DNA of 31,234 nucleotides. Origin: Leptofilum sp050292445 (GTDB lineage Bacteria > Chloroflexota > Anaerolineae > Promineifilales > Promineifilaceae). Within the stretch, counting starts at the first letter, position 1. Every line of letters begins with the position of its first letter. Below the pieces are notes generated by a model. The model was not told the origin of the DNA. It made no database searches and saw only the letters and a list, made by a program, of their open reading frames with translations. A program made the translations under genes and the position numbers. The DNA is taken from assembly GCA_050292445.1 (NCBI GenBank), contig JBNKLQ010000040.1:1-31234 (forward strand), given 5' to 3'. This document shows positions 7,670 through 15,834 of this stretch, piece after piece.

Positions 7670-8047
7670 ATGAATCAACCCCACACAATCCGTGTCCTCA
7701 TCGTCGGTAATCACGACCTTTTGCGAGAAAGTCTGTCCAACCTGATGTCCATTCAACCAGATATGGAATTGGTCGGCACCGTATTGACAAATCGTGATGC
7801 TATAGAACACGCAGTGCATCTAAAACCAGATGTTGCCTTGATTGATTTGTCCATTTTAGAAATGGAAAGCCTGGTTCCCATCCAACACTTTCATCGAGCA
7901 TTCCCTCATATCCCCATCATTGCCACGTCCGGTTTTCCCAGAAAGGAACTGATCAAAAACATGATCGATGCCGGTGTCAAACGCTACATCAAAAGAGGAG
8001 AGACAGCTCTTTCCATTGTGAATGCCATTCGAGAAGTATGTCAATAG
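7670..8047 (+). CDS. Stand-alone degenerate receiver-domain protein
   Basis: A 125-aa protein made of one receiver domain and no output domain. The phospho-acceptor position is present (D59 in DVALIDLS), as are a Ser/Thr switch (IATSGF) and the lysine (RYIKRG). The acidic pair that binds Mg2+, normally DD, is Gly13-Asn14 (VLIVGNHDLLRESL), and the usual MPxMDG after the Asp is replaced by ILEMES. Phosphorylation is therefore doubtful. Outside these sites it closely resembles the receiver of the response regulator at 5287-5913, as if it were a diverged partial copy. ATG 7670 is preferred over an upstream TTG (7655), with GGATAG at 7657-7662 as a weak ribosome site. It precedes the transporter operon by 83 bases and may be co-transcribed with it. 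Confidence 0.8.
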   Translation: MNQPHTIRVLIVGNHDLLRESLSNLMSIQPDMELVGTVLTNRDAIEHAVHLKPDVALIDLSILEMESLVPIQHFHRAFPHIPIIATSGFPRKELIKNMIDAGVKRYIKRGETALSIVNAIREVCQ

Positions 8048-8130
8048 ACAAAGGAGGCTTCCCTAAAACGTAATACAAAACCTATCTTTAACAGAATGTC
8101 AAAATTCTAGTTTTCTAAAAGGAGTGAAGA

Positions 8131-9504
8131 ATGTCTACCAGAAATTTAAGGCTTATGCTTTTTTTAATCCTCTCCCTTGCATTCATCCTAATCGCTTGCT
8201 CAGGTTCCCAAGAACCAGACGCAGAACCGGTCCCATCAGAAGAAAAGGCAGCTGAGGCCCCGGCTGAAACAGTTGAGGAAGCAGCAGAGGAGTCTGAAGC
8301 ACCAATGGAAACTGCCGATCTATCAATTCTGTGGTTTGCCTGGCAGCCTTGTGAGGCGCTGGGGGAACTCTCTGGGCAATACGATGGTGCCAATGTGACT
8401 GTCAACTGTGTGCCGATTGGGGATTGGTACAACACCACATTTACCGATTTTGCGGCTCAGGGTGGTGCTGATTTGGTCGTGATGGACAGCCAATGGATTG
8501 GGGAAGCCGTCACCGGTGGGCATGTTTTAAACCTCACCAGCTTCATGCAAGAAAATTTGGATCTGGCTGATTACGTCCCGGCAGCTTTATCAGCCTATGG
8601 CGAATATCCGCCTAATGCCCAGGAATATTACGGCGTGGCGCTGCAGGGCGACACCCAAATGCTCGTTTACCGCACAGATTTGTTTGAAGAAGCAGGCTTT
8701 GAACCACCAGCCAGTTGGTCTGAGCTGCTTGAGCAAGCCCAACAATTTAAAGAAGGTGACCTGGTCGAAAATGGCTTTGTCACGTTTTGGTGTGGCGCGG
8801 TTGCCTGTTACGACACGATGGCCACAGCCTGGAATCAAATGGCCTGGAGTTTTGGCGGTGAATTGTGGGATTCAGAAACGTATCAGGTAGAGGGTGTTTT
8901 AAACAGTCCTGAGAATTTAACGGCCGTAAAATTTGCCCAAGAGCTATTTGCCACCGGTCCTGAGGGGGCGGCTAACTTCGGTTTCGACGAAACGGTTGGC
9001 GCAATTTGCAGTGGCTCAGTGGCCATGACCACCATCTGGTTTGGCTTTGGCCCGGCATTTTTAGACGCTGAAGGCTGTGCCCAAGCTCCCAATCTGGGTT
9101 TTGCCATGGTTCCCGGTGAGGTTGAACATGTCATTAGCCTGGGCGGCATGGGGATTAGCGTGAGCAGTTACACAGATCACCAGGAAGCGGCGCTTGATTT
9201 CGTGAATTGGCTGCAATCCGTTGCAACACAAGAAGAGTGGGCCAAGTTGGGTGGATTCAGTGCACGCCAATCTGTGTTGGCTAGCGATACCTTCAACAAT
9301 GCGGCTCCTTACAACCCCATCTTCTCCGAAAGCTATTTGCTGGTGAAAGATTTCTGGAATTTGCCTGAATACAATGCTCTGCTCGAACCGCAAATGGAGT
9401 TCTTGAATCTGGCAATCTCTGGGCAGATGGATGCGCAAGAGGCATTGGATGAAATTGCGCTGATTCAACAAGAAATTTTGGACGAAGCTTATCCCGATAA
9501 ATAA
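8131..9504 (+). CDS. Sugar ABC transporter substrate-binding lipoprotein (family 1 type)
   Basis: A 457-aa extracellular solute-binding protein. It has an export signal with a lipobox (FILIAC, lipid-bearing C23), then a flexible acidic Ala/Glu/Pro linker to about residue 62, then a MalE-like two-lobed domain (GDTQMLVYRTDLFEEAGFEPP is a typical hinge-lobe signature). AGGAG (8120-8124) lies 6 bases before the ATG. It should capture a sugar or oligosaccharide at the outer face and hand it to the permeases encoded next. Two Cys pairs in the domain may form disulfides. The ligand cannot be deduced. A strong hairpin follows its stop codon. Confidence 0.88.
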   Translation: MSTRNLRLMLFLILSLAFILIACSGSQEPDAEPVPSEEKAAEAPAETVEEAAEESEAPMETADLSILWFAWQPCEALGELSGQYDGANVTVNCVPIGDWYNTTFTDFAAQGGADLVVMDSQWIGEAVTGGHVLNLTSFMQENLDLADYVPAALSAYGEYPPNAQEYYGVALQGDTQMLVYRTDLFEEAGFEPPASWSELLEQAQQFKEGDLVENGFVTFWCGAVACYDTMATAWNQMAWSFGGELWDSETYQVEGVLNSPENLTAVKFAQELFATGPEGAANFGFDETVGAICSGSVAMTTIWFGFGPAFLDAEGCAQAPNLGFAMVPGEVEHVISLGGMGISVSSYTDHQEAALDFVNWLQSVATQEEWAKLGGFSARQSVLASDTFNNAAPYNPIFSESYLLVKDFWNLPEYNALLEPQMEFLNLAISGQMDAQEALDEIALIQQEILDEAYPDK

Positions 9505-9526
9505 AGATAGCTGATTGTAGCTAAAA

Positions 9527-9561
9527 GACATGCGATTTCTTGTAACAAGAAATCGCATGTC
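9527..9561. terminator. Near-perfect 35-bp hairpin after the binding-protein gene
   Basis: GACATGCGATTTCTTGT (9527-9543) is exactly reverse-complemented by ACAAGAAATCGCATGTC (9545-9561) with one base between the arms. It starts 22 bases after the stop codon, 26 bases ahead of the permease start. No T-run follows, so partial termination or 3'-end protection of the binding-protein mRNA is more likely than a full stop. The same layout recurs after the other two binding-protein genes. Confidence 0.7.
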
Positions 9562-9587
9562 GAATGGTTTGACTTGAGAAATGTTTT

Positions 9588-10586
9588 ATGAGTTCTATAA
9601 AAACAATCATGTCAACAGCGGCCGAACAGGTAAATGAGGGAAAAATGGAAGACAGGTCAGTTCGGTTACGATTTAAATGGTTAACGGATCGGCGCATGAC
9701 ATTCCTGTTTCTCTCGCCAACGATGCTGCTGCTGTTAGCGATTGCCATTTTCCCCCTCATTTGGTCGCTGCGCTTGAGTTTTGCTGATTGGTCGGTGATT
9801 GGGGATGCCGGGACGGCTCCCATTGCCAGTGGCTTTGACAATTACCAACAGCTGTTGGGGTTAGGTGAGAGTGCCAGTCAGCAGCGTTTGGGCCGCGAAG
9901 TTGTCAATCGGTTTGCCATTACGGGGCAATTTGTGCTGCCGGCCGTTGGCATTGAGCTGGTTTTGGGGTTTTTGCTTGCAATGCTGCTGAACCGCAATTT
10001 TAAGGGGCGCGGGCTGCTGATGACGCTGATGCTGATCCCAATGATGCTGACACCGGTTGTTGTGACGCTGTTTTGGCGCTACATCTTCCGCACGGATATT
10101 GGTGTGCTGAACTTCTTTATCCGCTTGCTTGGCAGCAGCAATGTGGATTGGTTGAACCAAATCAAGGTGGCTCCTTGGGCATTGGTGCTGGTGGATGTGT
10201 GGATGTGGACGCCGTTTATGATGCTGATTTCGCTGGCGGGGTTAACGGCCGTTCCCCAATATCTATACGAAGCAGCCGATGTAGACCGGGCCTCCGGCTG
10301 GTTCAAATTCCGCCACATTACCTTGCCGTTGGTTACCCCCCTGCTGTTGATTGCCATTCTGTTCCGCACGATGGATGCTTACAAGCTGTTCGACCAGGTG
10401 TGGGTGCTCACCGGCGGTGGTCCCGGTAGTTCGACACAAACGATGTCTTTTTATTTGTACCAGGTTGCCTTTAATGATTTCGATACAGGGTTGGGTTCGG
10501 CCATCGGCTATGTGATGCTGATTGTCATTATTGCCCTGGCAAATATCTTGATTCGCATGTTGAACCAGATTAAGGCAACGGAGTAA
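9588..10586 (+). CDS. Sugar ABC transporter permease (MalF type)
   Basis: A 332-aa integral membrane protein with about six transmembrane helices (first at about 36-58) and the ABC-importer EAA loop YEAADVDRASGWFKFRHITLPL at about 227-248, which contacts the ATPase. TGGGPGSSTQTMSFYLY near the C-terminus is typical of MalF/UgpA-type subunits. It pairs with the MalG-type permease 5 bases downstream. The start at 9588 lacks a strong Shine-Dalgarno; ATGs at 9609 and 9645 are alternatives, since the first 20-odd residues are not conserved in the family. Confidence 0.87.
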   Translation: MSSIKTIMSTAAEQVNEGKMEDRSVRLRFKWLTDRRMTFLFLSPTMLLLLAIAIFPLIWSLRLSFADWSVIGDAGTAPIASGFDNYQQLLGLGESASQQRLGREVVNRFAITGQFVLPAVGIELVLGFLLAMLLNRNFKGRGLLMTLMLIPMMLTPVVVTLFWRYIFRTDIGVLNFFIRLLGSSNVDWLNQIKVAPWALVLVDVWMWTPFMMLISLAGLTAVPQYLYEAADVDRASGWFKFRHITLPLVTPLLLIAILFRTMDAYKLFDQVWVLTGGGPGSSTQTMSFYLYQVAFNDFDTGLGSAIGYVMLIVIIALANILIRMLNQIKATE

Positions 10587-10591
10587 AGACA

Positions 10592-11590
10592 ATGACCACG
10601 CTAAAACCAACTGGCTCACCCAAATTGACCCACACCTTCAAAGAGATCGCCTTTTGGGGGTCGCTGATTCTGGCGTTTTTGTTCTTTATGTTCCCCCTGT
10701 ATTGGATGTTGACCACCTCCATCAAGCCACGAGCAGAAGTGGAGCTAACGCCGCCTACGTTTATCCCCTTCGTCGATTTTGAACCCACCTTGAACAATTA
10801 TGTGGATGTGTTTTTGAAGGACCGTGCCGGGGCGGGCTTAGCCGAAACGGACACGGAAAGCGCCCGAGTCATCAGTGAATTTCCCACCACGTTAAAAAAC
10901 AGCATCATTATTACGGTGGTGACGACGGTAACGGCCGTTCTCCTCGGCACACTGGCAGCTTACACATTCTCCCGCTTTGAGGTGCCCGGCGAATCGGACA
11001 TGCTCTTCTTCATTTTAAGTACCAAGATGCTGCCGCCGGTTGTGGTGCTCATCCCCATCTTCCTCATGTTTAGCCAACCGGGAGAACTGGTACTCAACGT
11101 TTTACAGAACTTGTCCATTTCCCTGCCGTCAGGCTGGGAAGAAAGCTTAAAAACCTTCACCCTGCGCGACAGCTACCTGGGCCTCACCTTACTGTATACC
11201 ACCTTCGGCCTGCCGTTTGTGGTCTGGATGATGAAAGGATTTTTTGACGAAATTCCCAAAGAGTATGAAGAAGCGGCCATGCTAGATGGCTATTCGCGGC
11301 TGGAGGCAATCTGGAAAATTGTTTTACCCGAAGCCTTTCCGGCAATGTTGGCCACGTCTGTATTTGTGATCATCACCGCCTGGAACGAATTCATCTTTGC
11401 CCTGCTGCTTAACCGCAACAATGCCAATACCGTGCCGCCCTTCCTCTACTCAACCATCGGCTACGGCCAGGTGGAATGGGGACGCATGGCCGCCACATCC
11501 GTTTTGTACTTAATTCCGCTGGCAATCTTCACCTACCTGGCACGGAACCACTTGCTGCGCGGTGTCACCTTCGGAGCAGTGAGGCGATAA
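10592..11590 (+). CDS. Sugar ABC transporter permease (MalG type)
   Basis: A 332-aa membrane protein, second permease of the importer. It has an N-terminal helix (about 18-42), the FPLYWMLTTSIKP motif usual for MalG-type proteins, and the EAA loop YEEAAMLDGYSRLEAIWKIVLP. Between the third and fourth helices there is an added polar segment of roughly 35 residues (about 150-190) that ordinary MalG proteins lack. A GGAG at the end of the preceding gene lies a few bases before its ATG, so the two permeases are translationally close-coupled. Confidence 0.87.
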   Translation: MTTLKPTGSPKLTHTFKEIAFWGSLILAFLFFMFPLYWMLTTSIKPRAEVELTPPTFIPFVDFEPTLNNYVDVFLKDRAGAGLAETDTESARVISEFPTTLKNSIIITVVTTVTAVLLGTLAAYTFSRFEVPGESDMLFFILSTKMLPPVVVLIPIFLMFSQPGELVLNVLQNLSISLPSGWEESLKTFTLRDSYLGLTLLYTTFGLPFVVWMMKGFFDEIPKEYEEAAMLDGYSRLEAIWKIVLPEAFPAMLATSVFVIITAWNEFIFALLLNRNNANTVPPFLYSTIGYGQVEWGRMAATSVLYLIPLAIFTYLARNHLLRGVTFGAVRR

Positions 11591-11600
11591 GTATTTTTAG

Positions 11601-11661
11601 TACAAAGAAACAAAGTAACTAAGGAAAAATCTTTGTCCCTTCCATCCTTCGTACCTTTGTA
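11601..11661. repeat. Spacer with imperfect inverted repeat of ACAAAG words
   Basis: The gap between the permease and ATPase genes starts with TACAAAGAAACAAAG and ends with CTTTGTA; TACAAAG (11601-11607) and CTTTGTA (11655-11661) are reverse complements. Short words are repeated on one half and their complements on the other, with AAAAATCTTT near the middle, as in the CACAGAG spacers. Its end overlaps the upstream in-frame ATG at 11661, a reason to place the ATPase start at 11685. Confidence 0.4.
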
Positions 11662-11684
11662 TGAGTTCTTTCTATAAAATTATC

Positions 11685-12785
11685 ATGGCACAAATCAAGA
11701 TAGACCATCTCTACAAACAATACAGCCCAAACTCACCTTACGCCGTGAACGATGTCAGTTTAGACATTGCCGACAGCGAGTTTTTGGTGCTGCTGGGGCC
11801 ATCAGGCTGCGGCAAAACCACAACGCTGCGCTGCATCGCGGGCTTAGAAACGCAGACGGATGGCGACATTTTCATTGGGGATCGGTTGGTAAATGGCCTG
11901 CCAGCCGGAGACAGGGACATTGCCTTTGTTTTTCAATTTTATGCACTGTACCCTCACCTGAATGCCTTCGACAACATCGCCTTTCCCCTTCGCGCCCAAA
12001 AGATTGGCAAGGGTGAAATCAAGCAGCGGGTGGAACAGGTTGCCAAACTGCTGCGCATTGAGCATTTGTTAAAGCGTAAACCTTCTCGGTTGCCTAGTGG
12101 CGAACAGCAGCGCATCGCTTTGGGTCGGGCCATCATACGGCGGCCACATGTCTTTTTGATGGATGAGCCGCTGACCAATCTGGATGCAACGCTGCGGATC
12201 GATATGCGGGCTGAACTCAAACATCTGCAAGCTGACTTAAAAACCACCATGATTTATGTGACCCATGACCAGACCGAAGCCATGTCGATGGCCCATCGGA
12301 TTGCCATTATGAATCGAGGGGTGCTGCAACAGGTGGATGAACCATTGACGGTTTACGACCATCCGGCCACGCTGTTTGTCGCCGGTTTCATTGGATCGCC
12401 GCCGATGAGTTTTGTGAATTGTCGGCTGGACAATGGCGGCATTGCCGATGCGTCTGGTGCCTTCAAATTACCAGCAGCGCACATTCCGCATTTGAATGAA
12501 CGCGCACGTTCAGCGGTGTCAGATGAGCTGGTATTTGGCGTGCGAGCGGAGAATGTAACGGTGGAAACGGCCGTATCCAACACCACCCCCATTCGCGGAG
12601 AAATTGTCGTTCGTGAACCGATGGGCGATGAAATGATTTACACCATCCAGGTTGGCGACAATTTGATTCGGGCCACCACCGAGCCAACCTTCCAGCTCAA
12701 TCCTGGCGAACCGGTGGGTCTCACCTTTGATGCAGAGCGCATCCATTTATTTGATGCCGAAACGGAAAAGGCTTTGGTTTTTTAA
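11685..12785 (+). CDS. Sugar ABC transporter ATPase A (MalK type, altered signature motif)
   Basis: A 366-aa MalK/UgpC-type ATPase: Walker A GPSGCGKTT (38-46), Q-loop VFQFYALYPHL, Walker B FLMDEP (E161), D-loop LTNLDA, H-loop His H194 (YVTHDQTEAMSM), then the regulatory beta-domain. The ABC signature is LPSGE (136-140) instead of the usual LSGGQ/E, so this subunit should contribute a poor signature to the composite ATP site. ATG 11685 gives the family-typical MAQIKIDHLYKQY start; an upstream ATG at 11661 is possible. No good Shine-Dalgarno is seen for either. It lies 9 bases before a second ATPase gene with which it probably heterodimerises. Confidence 0.87.
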   Translation: MAQIKIDHLYKQYSPNSPYAVNDVSLDIADSEFLVLLGPSGCGKTTTLRCIAGLETQTDGDIFIGDRLVNGLPAGDRDIAFVFQFYALYPHLNAFDNIAFPLRAQKIGKGEIKQRVEQVAKLLRIEHLLKRKPSRLPSGEQQRIALGRAIIRRPHVFLMDEPLTNLDATLRIDMRAELKHLQADLKTTMIYVTHDQTEAMSMAHRIAIMNRGVLQQVDEPLTVYDHPATLFVAGFIGSPPMSFVNCRLDNGGIADASGAFKLPAAHIPHLNERARSAVSDELVFGVRAENVTVETAVSNTTPIRGEIVVREPMGDEMIYTIQVGDNLIRATTEPTFQLNPGEPVGLTFDAERIHLFDAETEKALVF

Positions 12786-12794
12786 GAGGGCAGC

Positions 12795-13907
12795 ATGGCA
12801 CATCTCCAATTAGAACAGATCGACAAACAGTTTGGGCGTACCCAAGTGCTGCACAACCTCAGTTTAACGGTGCAGGATCAAGAGTTCATGGTGCTGTTGG
12901 GGCCTACAGGCGCAGGCAAAACGACCACGCTGCGCTGCGTGGCCGGGCTGGAAAAGTTGAACGGCGGGAATGTGAAGATGAACGGCCGTACCATCAACAA
13001 TATTTCGCCTACCGAGCGCAACGTCGCCTTTGTCTTCCAAAATTACGCCCTCTATCCGCGTAAAACCGTGTACCAAAACATCGCTTTCCCGCTGCAAGCG
13101 CGGCAGTTCAGCCAGGCAGACATAGACAAGCGCATCAACGAGGTCACCACAATGCTGCGCATTAACCATCTCCATGAGCGGCTGCCGGGGCAGCTTTCTG
13201 GCGGCGAACAGCAGCGGGTGGCGCTCTCTCGCGCCCTGGTGCGCCAGCCCAACATCTTTTTGATGGACGAACCACTCACCAATCTCGATTTCAAGCTGCG
13301 GGCCCAAATGCGGGGTGAGCTAAAGCGCATCCAGCAGGATTTGCAAGCCACCTTTTTCTACGTGACGAATGATCAGGTCGAAGCGCTTTCGATGGGCAAT
13401 CGGGTGGCTGTTTTGCATGAAGGTGTTTTGCAGCAGGTGGGACCGCCCCAAGAAGTGTACGAACAGCCGGTCAATCTTTTTGTCGCCGGGTTCATCGGCA
13501 GTGTGCGCATGAATTTTCTGGACTGTGTGTATGACAGCAACGGCCGTTTCCTCAAAGCACCCGATCAGGCGTGGCAGGTGGCAATGAAGAACGGCCGTCA
13601 CGACGCCATCCTTGCCAACGGCAACAACGACAAACTCATTTTAGGCGTGCGTCCCGAAGACATCCAGTTTAACCAGGGTGCAGTCGGGGCAGACAGCGCC
13701 GCCATCGCCGGTGAAATTTATGTGGCTGAACCCTTGGGCGACCGCATCATTTACGACGTTAGCGTGGGGGCAACCATCGTCAAAGTAAAAACACCGCCCA
13801 CCGTTCGCTTCAAGCCAGGAGAACCGGTACAGCTCAGTATCAACCTGGAACGCAGCCACATCTTTGACAAAATTCAGGAGCATGTCATAAGGAAACATCA
13901 TGTTTGA
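12795..13907 (+). CDS. Sugar ABC transporter ATPase B (MalK type, H-loop His replaced)
   Basis: A 370-aa MalK-type ATPase: Walker A GPTGAGKTT (36-44), Q-loop VFQNYALYP, intact signature LSGGEQQ (134-140), Walker B FLMDEP (E159), regulatory beta-domain to the end. In the switch region the sequence is YVTNDQVEALSM, so the catalytic H-loop histidine is Asn192 (codon AAT at 13368-13370). GAGGG precedes the ATG. The defect is complementary to that of ATPase A, which has the His but a broken signature; see findings. The stop overlaps the next start by 8 bases. Confidence 0.87.
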   Translation: MAHLQLEQIDKQFGRTQVLHNLSLTVQDQEFMVLLGPTGAGKTTTLRCVAGLEKLNGGNVKMNGRTINNISPTERNVAFVFQNYALYPRKTVYQNIAFPLQARQFSQADIDKRINEVTTMLRINHLHERLPGQLSGGEQQRVALSRALVRQPNIFLMDEPLTNLDFKLRAQMRGELKRIQQDLQATFFYVTNDQVEALSMGNRVAVLHEGVLQQVGPPQEVYEQPVNLFVAGFIGSVRMNFLDCVYDSNGRFLKAPDQAWQVAMKNGRHDAILANGNNDKLILGVRPEDIQFNQGAVGADSAAIAGEIYVAEPLGDRIIYDVSVGATIVKVKTPPTVRFKPGEPVQLSINLERSHIFDKIQEHVIRKHHV

Positions 13908-14466
13908 ACAACGATACAAACAAGTAGAAAAAATCATCGTTATCCTCATGCTTGTGGGCCTTTTGGCCATGTTTCAACCCTGGTTTCAAAATGCAGCGTC
14001 GCTGTTAGAAGGGCTTGCAGCGGGCAGCGAATGGGGGCGGCTGTACGGCCGTGAAATTGCCCCGACCATTTTTCGCTACGGTTTTTACACACTGTTGCTC
14101 AGTACCGTCGCCTTCATCTCAATTTCGCACTACAGCGGTGACGATTTACAGCGCGCCATCAGCGAAAAAGGGCAGGCGCTGACCTGGCTACTGGTGGCCC
14201 TGCCCATCACGGCCGGATTTGCGATTTTGCTAAATTTATCCATTGGCGCAGGGTTTGCCGCCTTTGTGGGGGTATTTGCCTTCATCTACGCTATTTCAAC
14301 CTGGAACTGGCGGCGGCGCGGCGTCATTGGCCTGGCCGTGGTCAACCTGGGTTTATTGGTGTTAGGCGTGATGGGCAGGGCGGATTTGGGAACGGCCGTT
14401 TTCAACACCCTTCTCACCGTCGTTATTATCGGCCTCATCTGGCCGCGTCGAGAGAAATTCTACTAA
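13900..14466 (+). CDS. Small integral membrane protein of unknown function
   Basis: I do not recognise this 188-aa protein. It has about five to six hydrophobic segments (approximately 11-28, 57-77, 94-112, 116-134, 140-157, 163-181) joined by short charged loops, and ends in WPRREKFY. It has no lipobox and no EAA loop, so it is not a standard permease. An AAGGAAA ribosome site precedes the ATG, which lies inside the end of the ATPase B gene (8-base overlap), so it is made together with the transporter. It may be an accessory subunit of the importer or a membrane protein co-regulated with it. Confidence 0.75.
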   Translation: MFEQRYKQVEKIIVILMLVGLLAMFQPWFQNAASLLEGLAAGSEWGRLYGREIAPTIFRYGFYTLLLSTVAFISISHYSGDDLQRAISEKGQALTWLLVALPITAGFAILLNLSIGAGFAAFVGVFAFIYAISTWNWRRRGVIGLAVVNLGLLVLGVMGRADLGTAVFNTLLTVVIIGLIWPRREKFY

Positions 14467-14472
14467 TTTTTA

Positions 14473-14648
14473 GTAACTATACAGGTGTAATCAATTTGGA
14501 ACACAGAGTTGCACAGAGAAGCACAGAGAAACACAGAGAGAAGAGAAAGAAAATATGGCTAAAAATCTTTTTTCTCTCTTTCTTCTCTCTGTGAAACTCC
14601 GTGTATCCTCTGTGAAACTCTGTGTAACTTCTGGGCCTGAATAGTTAT
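14473..14648. repeat. CACAGAG-type long inverted-repeat spacer element
   Basis: Both ends carry matching arms: GTAACTATACAGG (14473-14485) and CCTGAATAGTTAT (14636-14648), complementary at 11 of 13 positions. The left half repeats CACAGAG four times (from 14502), with purine-rich AGAGAAGAGAAAGAAAA; the right half mirrors it (TTTCTCTCTTTCTTCTCTCTGTG and CTCTGTG words). The whole spacer can fold into one long imperfect hairpin. It fills nearly all of the gap between the membrane protein and the isomerase gene and contains no gene. Confidence 0.7.
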
Positions 14649-14678
14649 CTGATTTTTAATTCAAACTTGGAGGAAATT

Positions 14679-15677
14679 ATGTCACGACCCGTCACATTAT
14701 TTACCGGACAGTGGGCCGACTTGCCGCTGGAAACACTGGCGCAAAAAGTGTCGGCCTGGGGGTTTGATGGCCTGGAGCTGGCCTGCTGGGGCGACCACTT
14801 TGAAGTAGACAAAGCGTTGTCCAGCGACAGCTACATCCGCGAAAAACGAGATTTGCTAGCGAAATACAATTTACAATGCTTTTCGATTAGCACCCACCTC
14901 GTTGGTCAATGCGTCTGCGATCCGATTGACAACCGGCACAAAGCCATCTTGCCAGACCACCTTTGGGGCGATGGCGATCCTGAAGGCGTCCGCCAACGCG
15001 CCGCTGAAGAATTAAAAAATACGGCCCGGGCGGCCAAACTGCTTGGCGTCGATGTGGTTAATGGCTTCACCGGCTCCAGCGTGTGGGGCAAACTCTACTT
15101 CTTCCCGCCCACCAGCCAGGAAGACATTGAAGCGGGCTATGTCGATTTTGCCAACCGTTGGGGGCCAATCATGGACGTTTTCCAAGAGGAAGGGGTCCGG
15201 TTTGGCCTGGAAGTTCACCCCACCGAGATTGCCTACGACATCATCACCTCCCATCGCGCCTTGGCGGCGATTGGCAACCATCCCGCCTTTGGCTTTAACT
15301 TTGACCCCAGCCATTTTGTACATCAGTTTCTTGATCCGGTGGCGTTTATCAATGAGTTCCCGGAGCGCATTTACCATGTGCATGTCAAAGATTCGCGGGT
15401 GCAGCTAAACGGCCGTAACAGCATCCTTGCCTCACACCTCGACTTTGGCGATCACAATCGCGGCTGGGATTTTGTGTCGCCAGGGCGCGGCGACGTGAAA
15501 TGGGATCCCATCATTCGCGCCTTAAACCGCATCGGCTACAATGGCCCGCTTTCTATTGAATGGGAAGACAGCGGCATGGATCGCGATTGGGGCGCACCAG
15601 AAGCATTAGCTATGGTCCGCAGCCAGGATTTCACCGCCTCATCCGTTGCCTTTGATGCGGCATTTTCATCAGATTAA
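14679..15677 (+). CDS. Sugar phosphate isomerase/epimerase family protein (TIM barrel)
   Basis: A 332-aa protein of the xylose-isomerase-like/AP endonuclease 2 superfamily. Metal- or substrate-binding positions expected of the fold are seen in GLEVHPTEIAYD, FNFDPSHFVHQ, YHVHVKDSR and SIEWEDSGMDRDWG. These enzymes isomerise or epimerise sugars or keto-sugars with a divalent metal. GGAGG (14669-14673) lies 5 bases before the ATG at 14679, excluding the longer TTG start at 14667. It is paired with a Gfo/Idh/MocA oxidoreductase, a common combination in routes for inositols, oxidised glycosides and 3-keto-sugars; the real substrate is unknown. Confidence 0.83.
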   Translation: MSRPVTLFTGQWADLPLETLAQKVSAWGFDGLELACWGDHFEVDKALSSDSYIREKRDLLAKYNLQCFSISTHLVGQCVCDPIDNRHKAILPDHLWGDGDPEGVRQRAAEELKNTARAAKLLGVDVVNGFTGSSVWGKLYFFPPTSQEDIEAGYVDFANRWGPIMDVFQEEGVRFGLEVHPTEIAYDIITSHRALAAIGNHPAFGFNFDPSHFVHQFLDPVAFINEFPERIYHVHVKDSRVQLNGRNSILASHLDFGDHNRGWDFVSPGRGDVKWDPIIRALNRIGYNGPLSIEWEDSGMDRDWGAPEALAMVRSQDFTASSVAFDAAFSSD

Positions 15678-15820
15678 GAGATGAGGGACACGGAATTACA
15701 CTGAGAAGCACGGAGTTACCCAGAGAAAGAAGAGAAGAGGAGAAAAATCTCTTAATCTCTCAATCTCATATTCTCTGTGAACCTCTGTGCCACCTTTGTG
15801 CATCTCTGCGTCACTCTTAA
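15674..15820. repeat. CACAGAG-type long inverted-repeat spacer element (second long copy)
   Basis: The element starts with TTAAGAG (15674-15680), overlapping the isomerase stop codon, and ends with CTCTTAA (15814-15820). The left half has CACGGA/CACTGAG/CACGGAG words and an AGAGAAAGAAGAGAAGAGG stretch; the right half has CTCTGTG words. AAAAATCTCTT lies near the middle, as AAAAATCTTTT does in the copy at 14473-14648. Sequence identity between copies is partial, but the plan is the same. Confidence 0.65.
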
Positions 15821-15834
15821 AAATGGAGGATATG

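Noticed and set aside
14500..14640. CACAGAG repeats considered as a CRISPR array
   Set aside because: The repeat unit is only about 7 bases with no regular spacers, and the second half is the reverse complement, so it is an inverted-repeat spacer.
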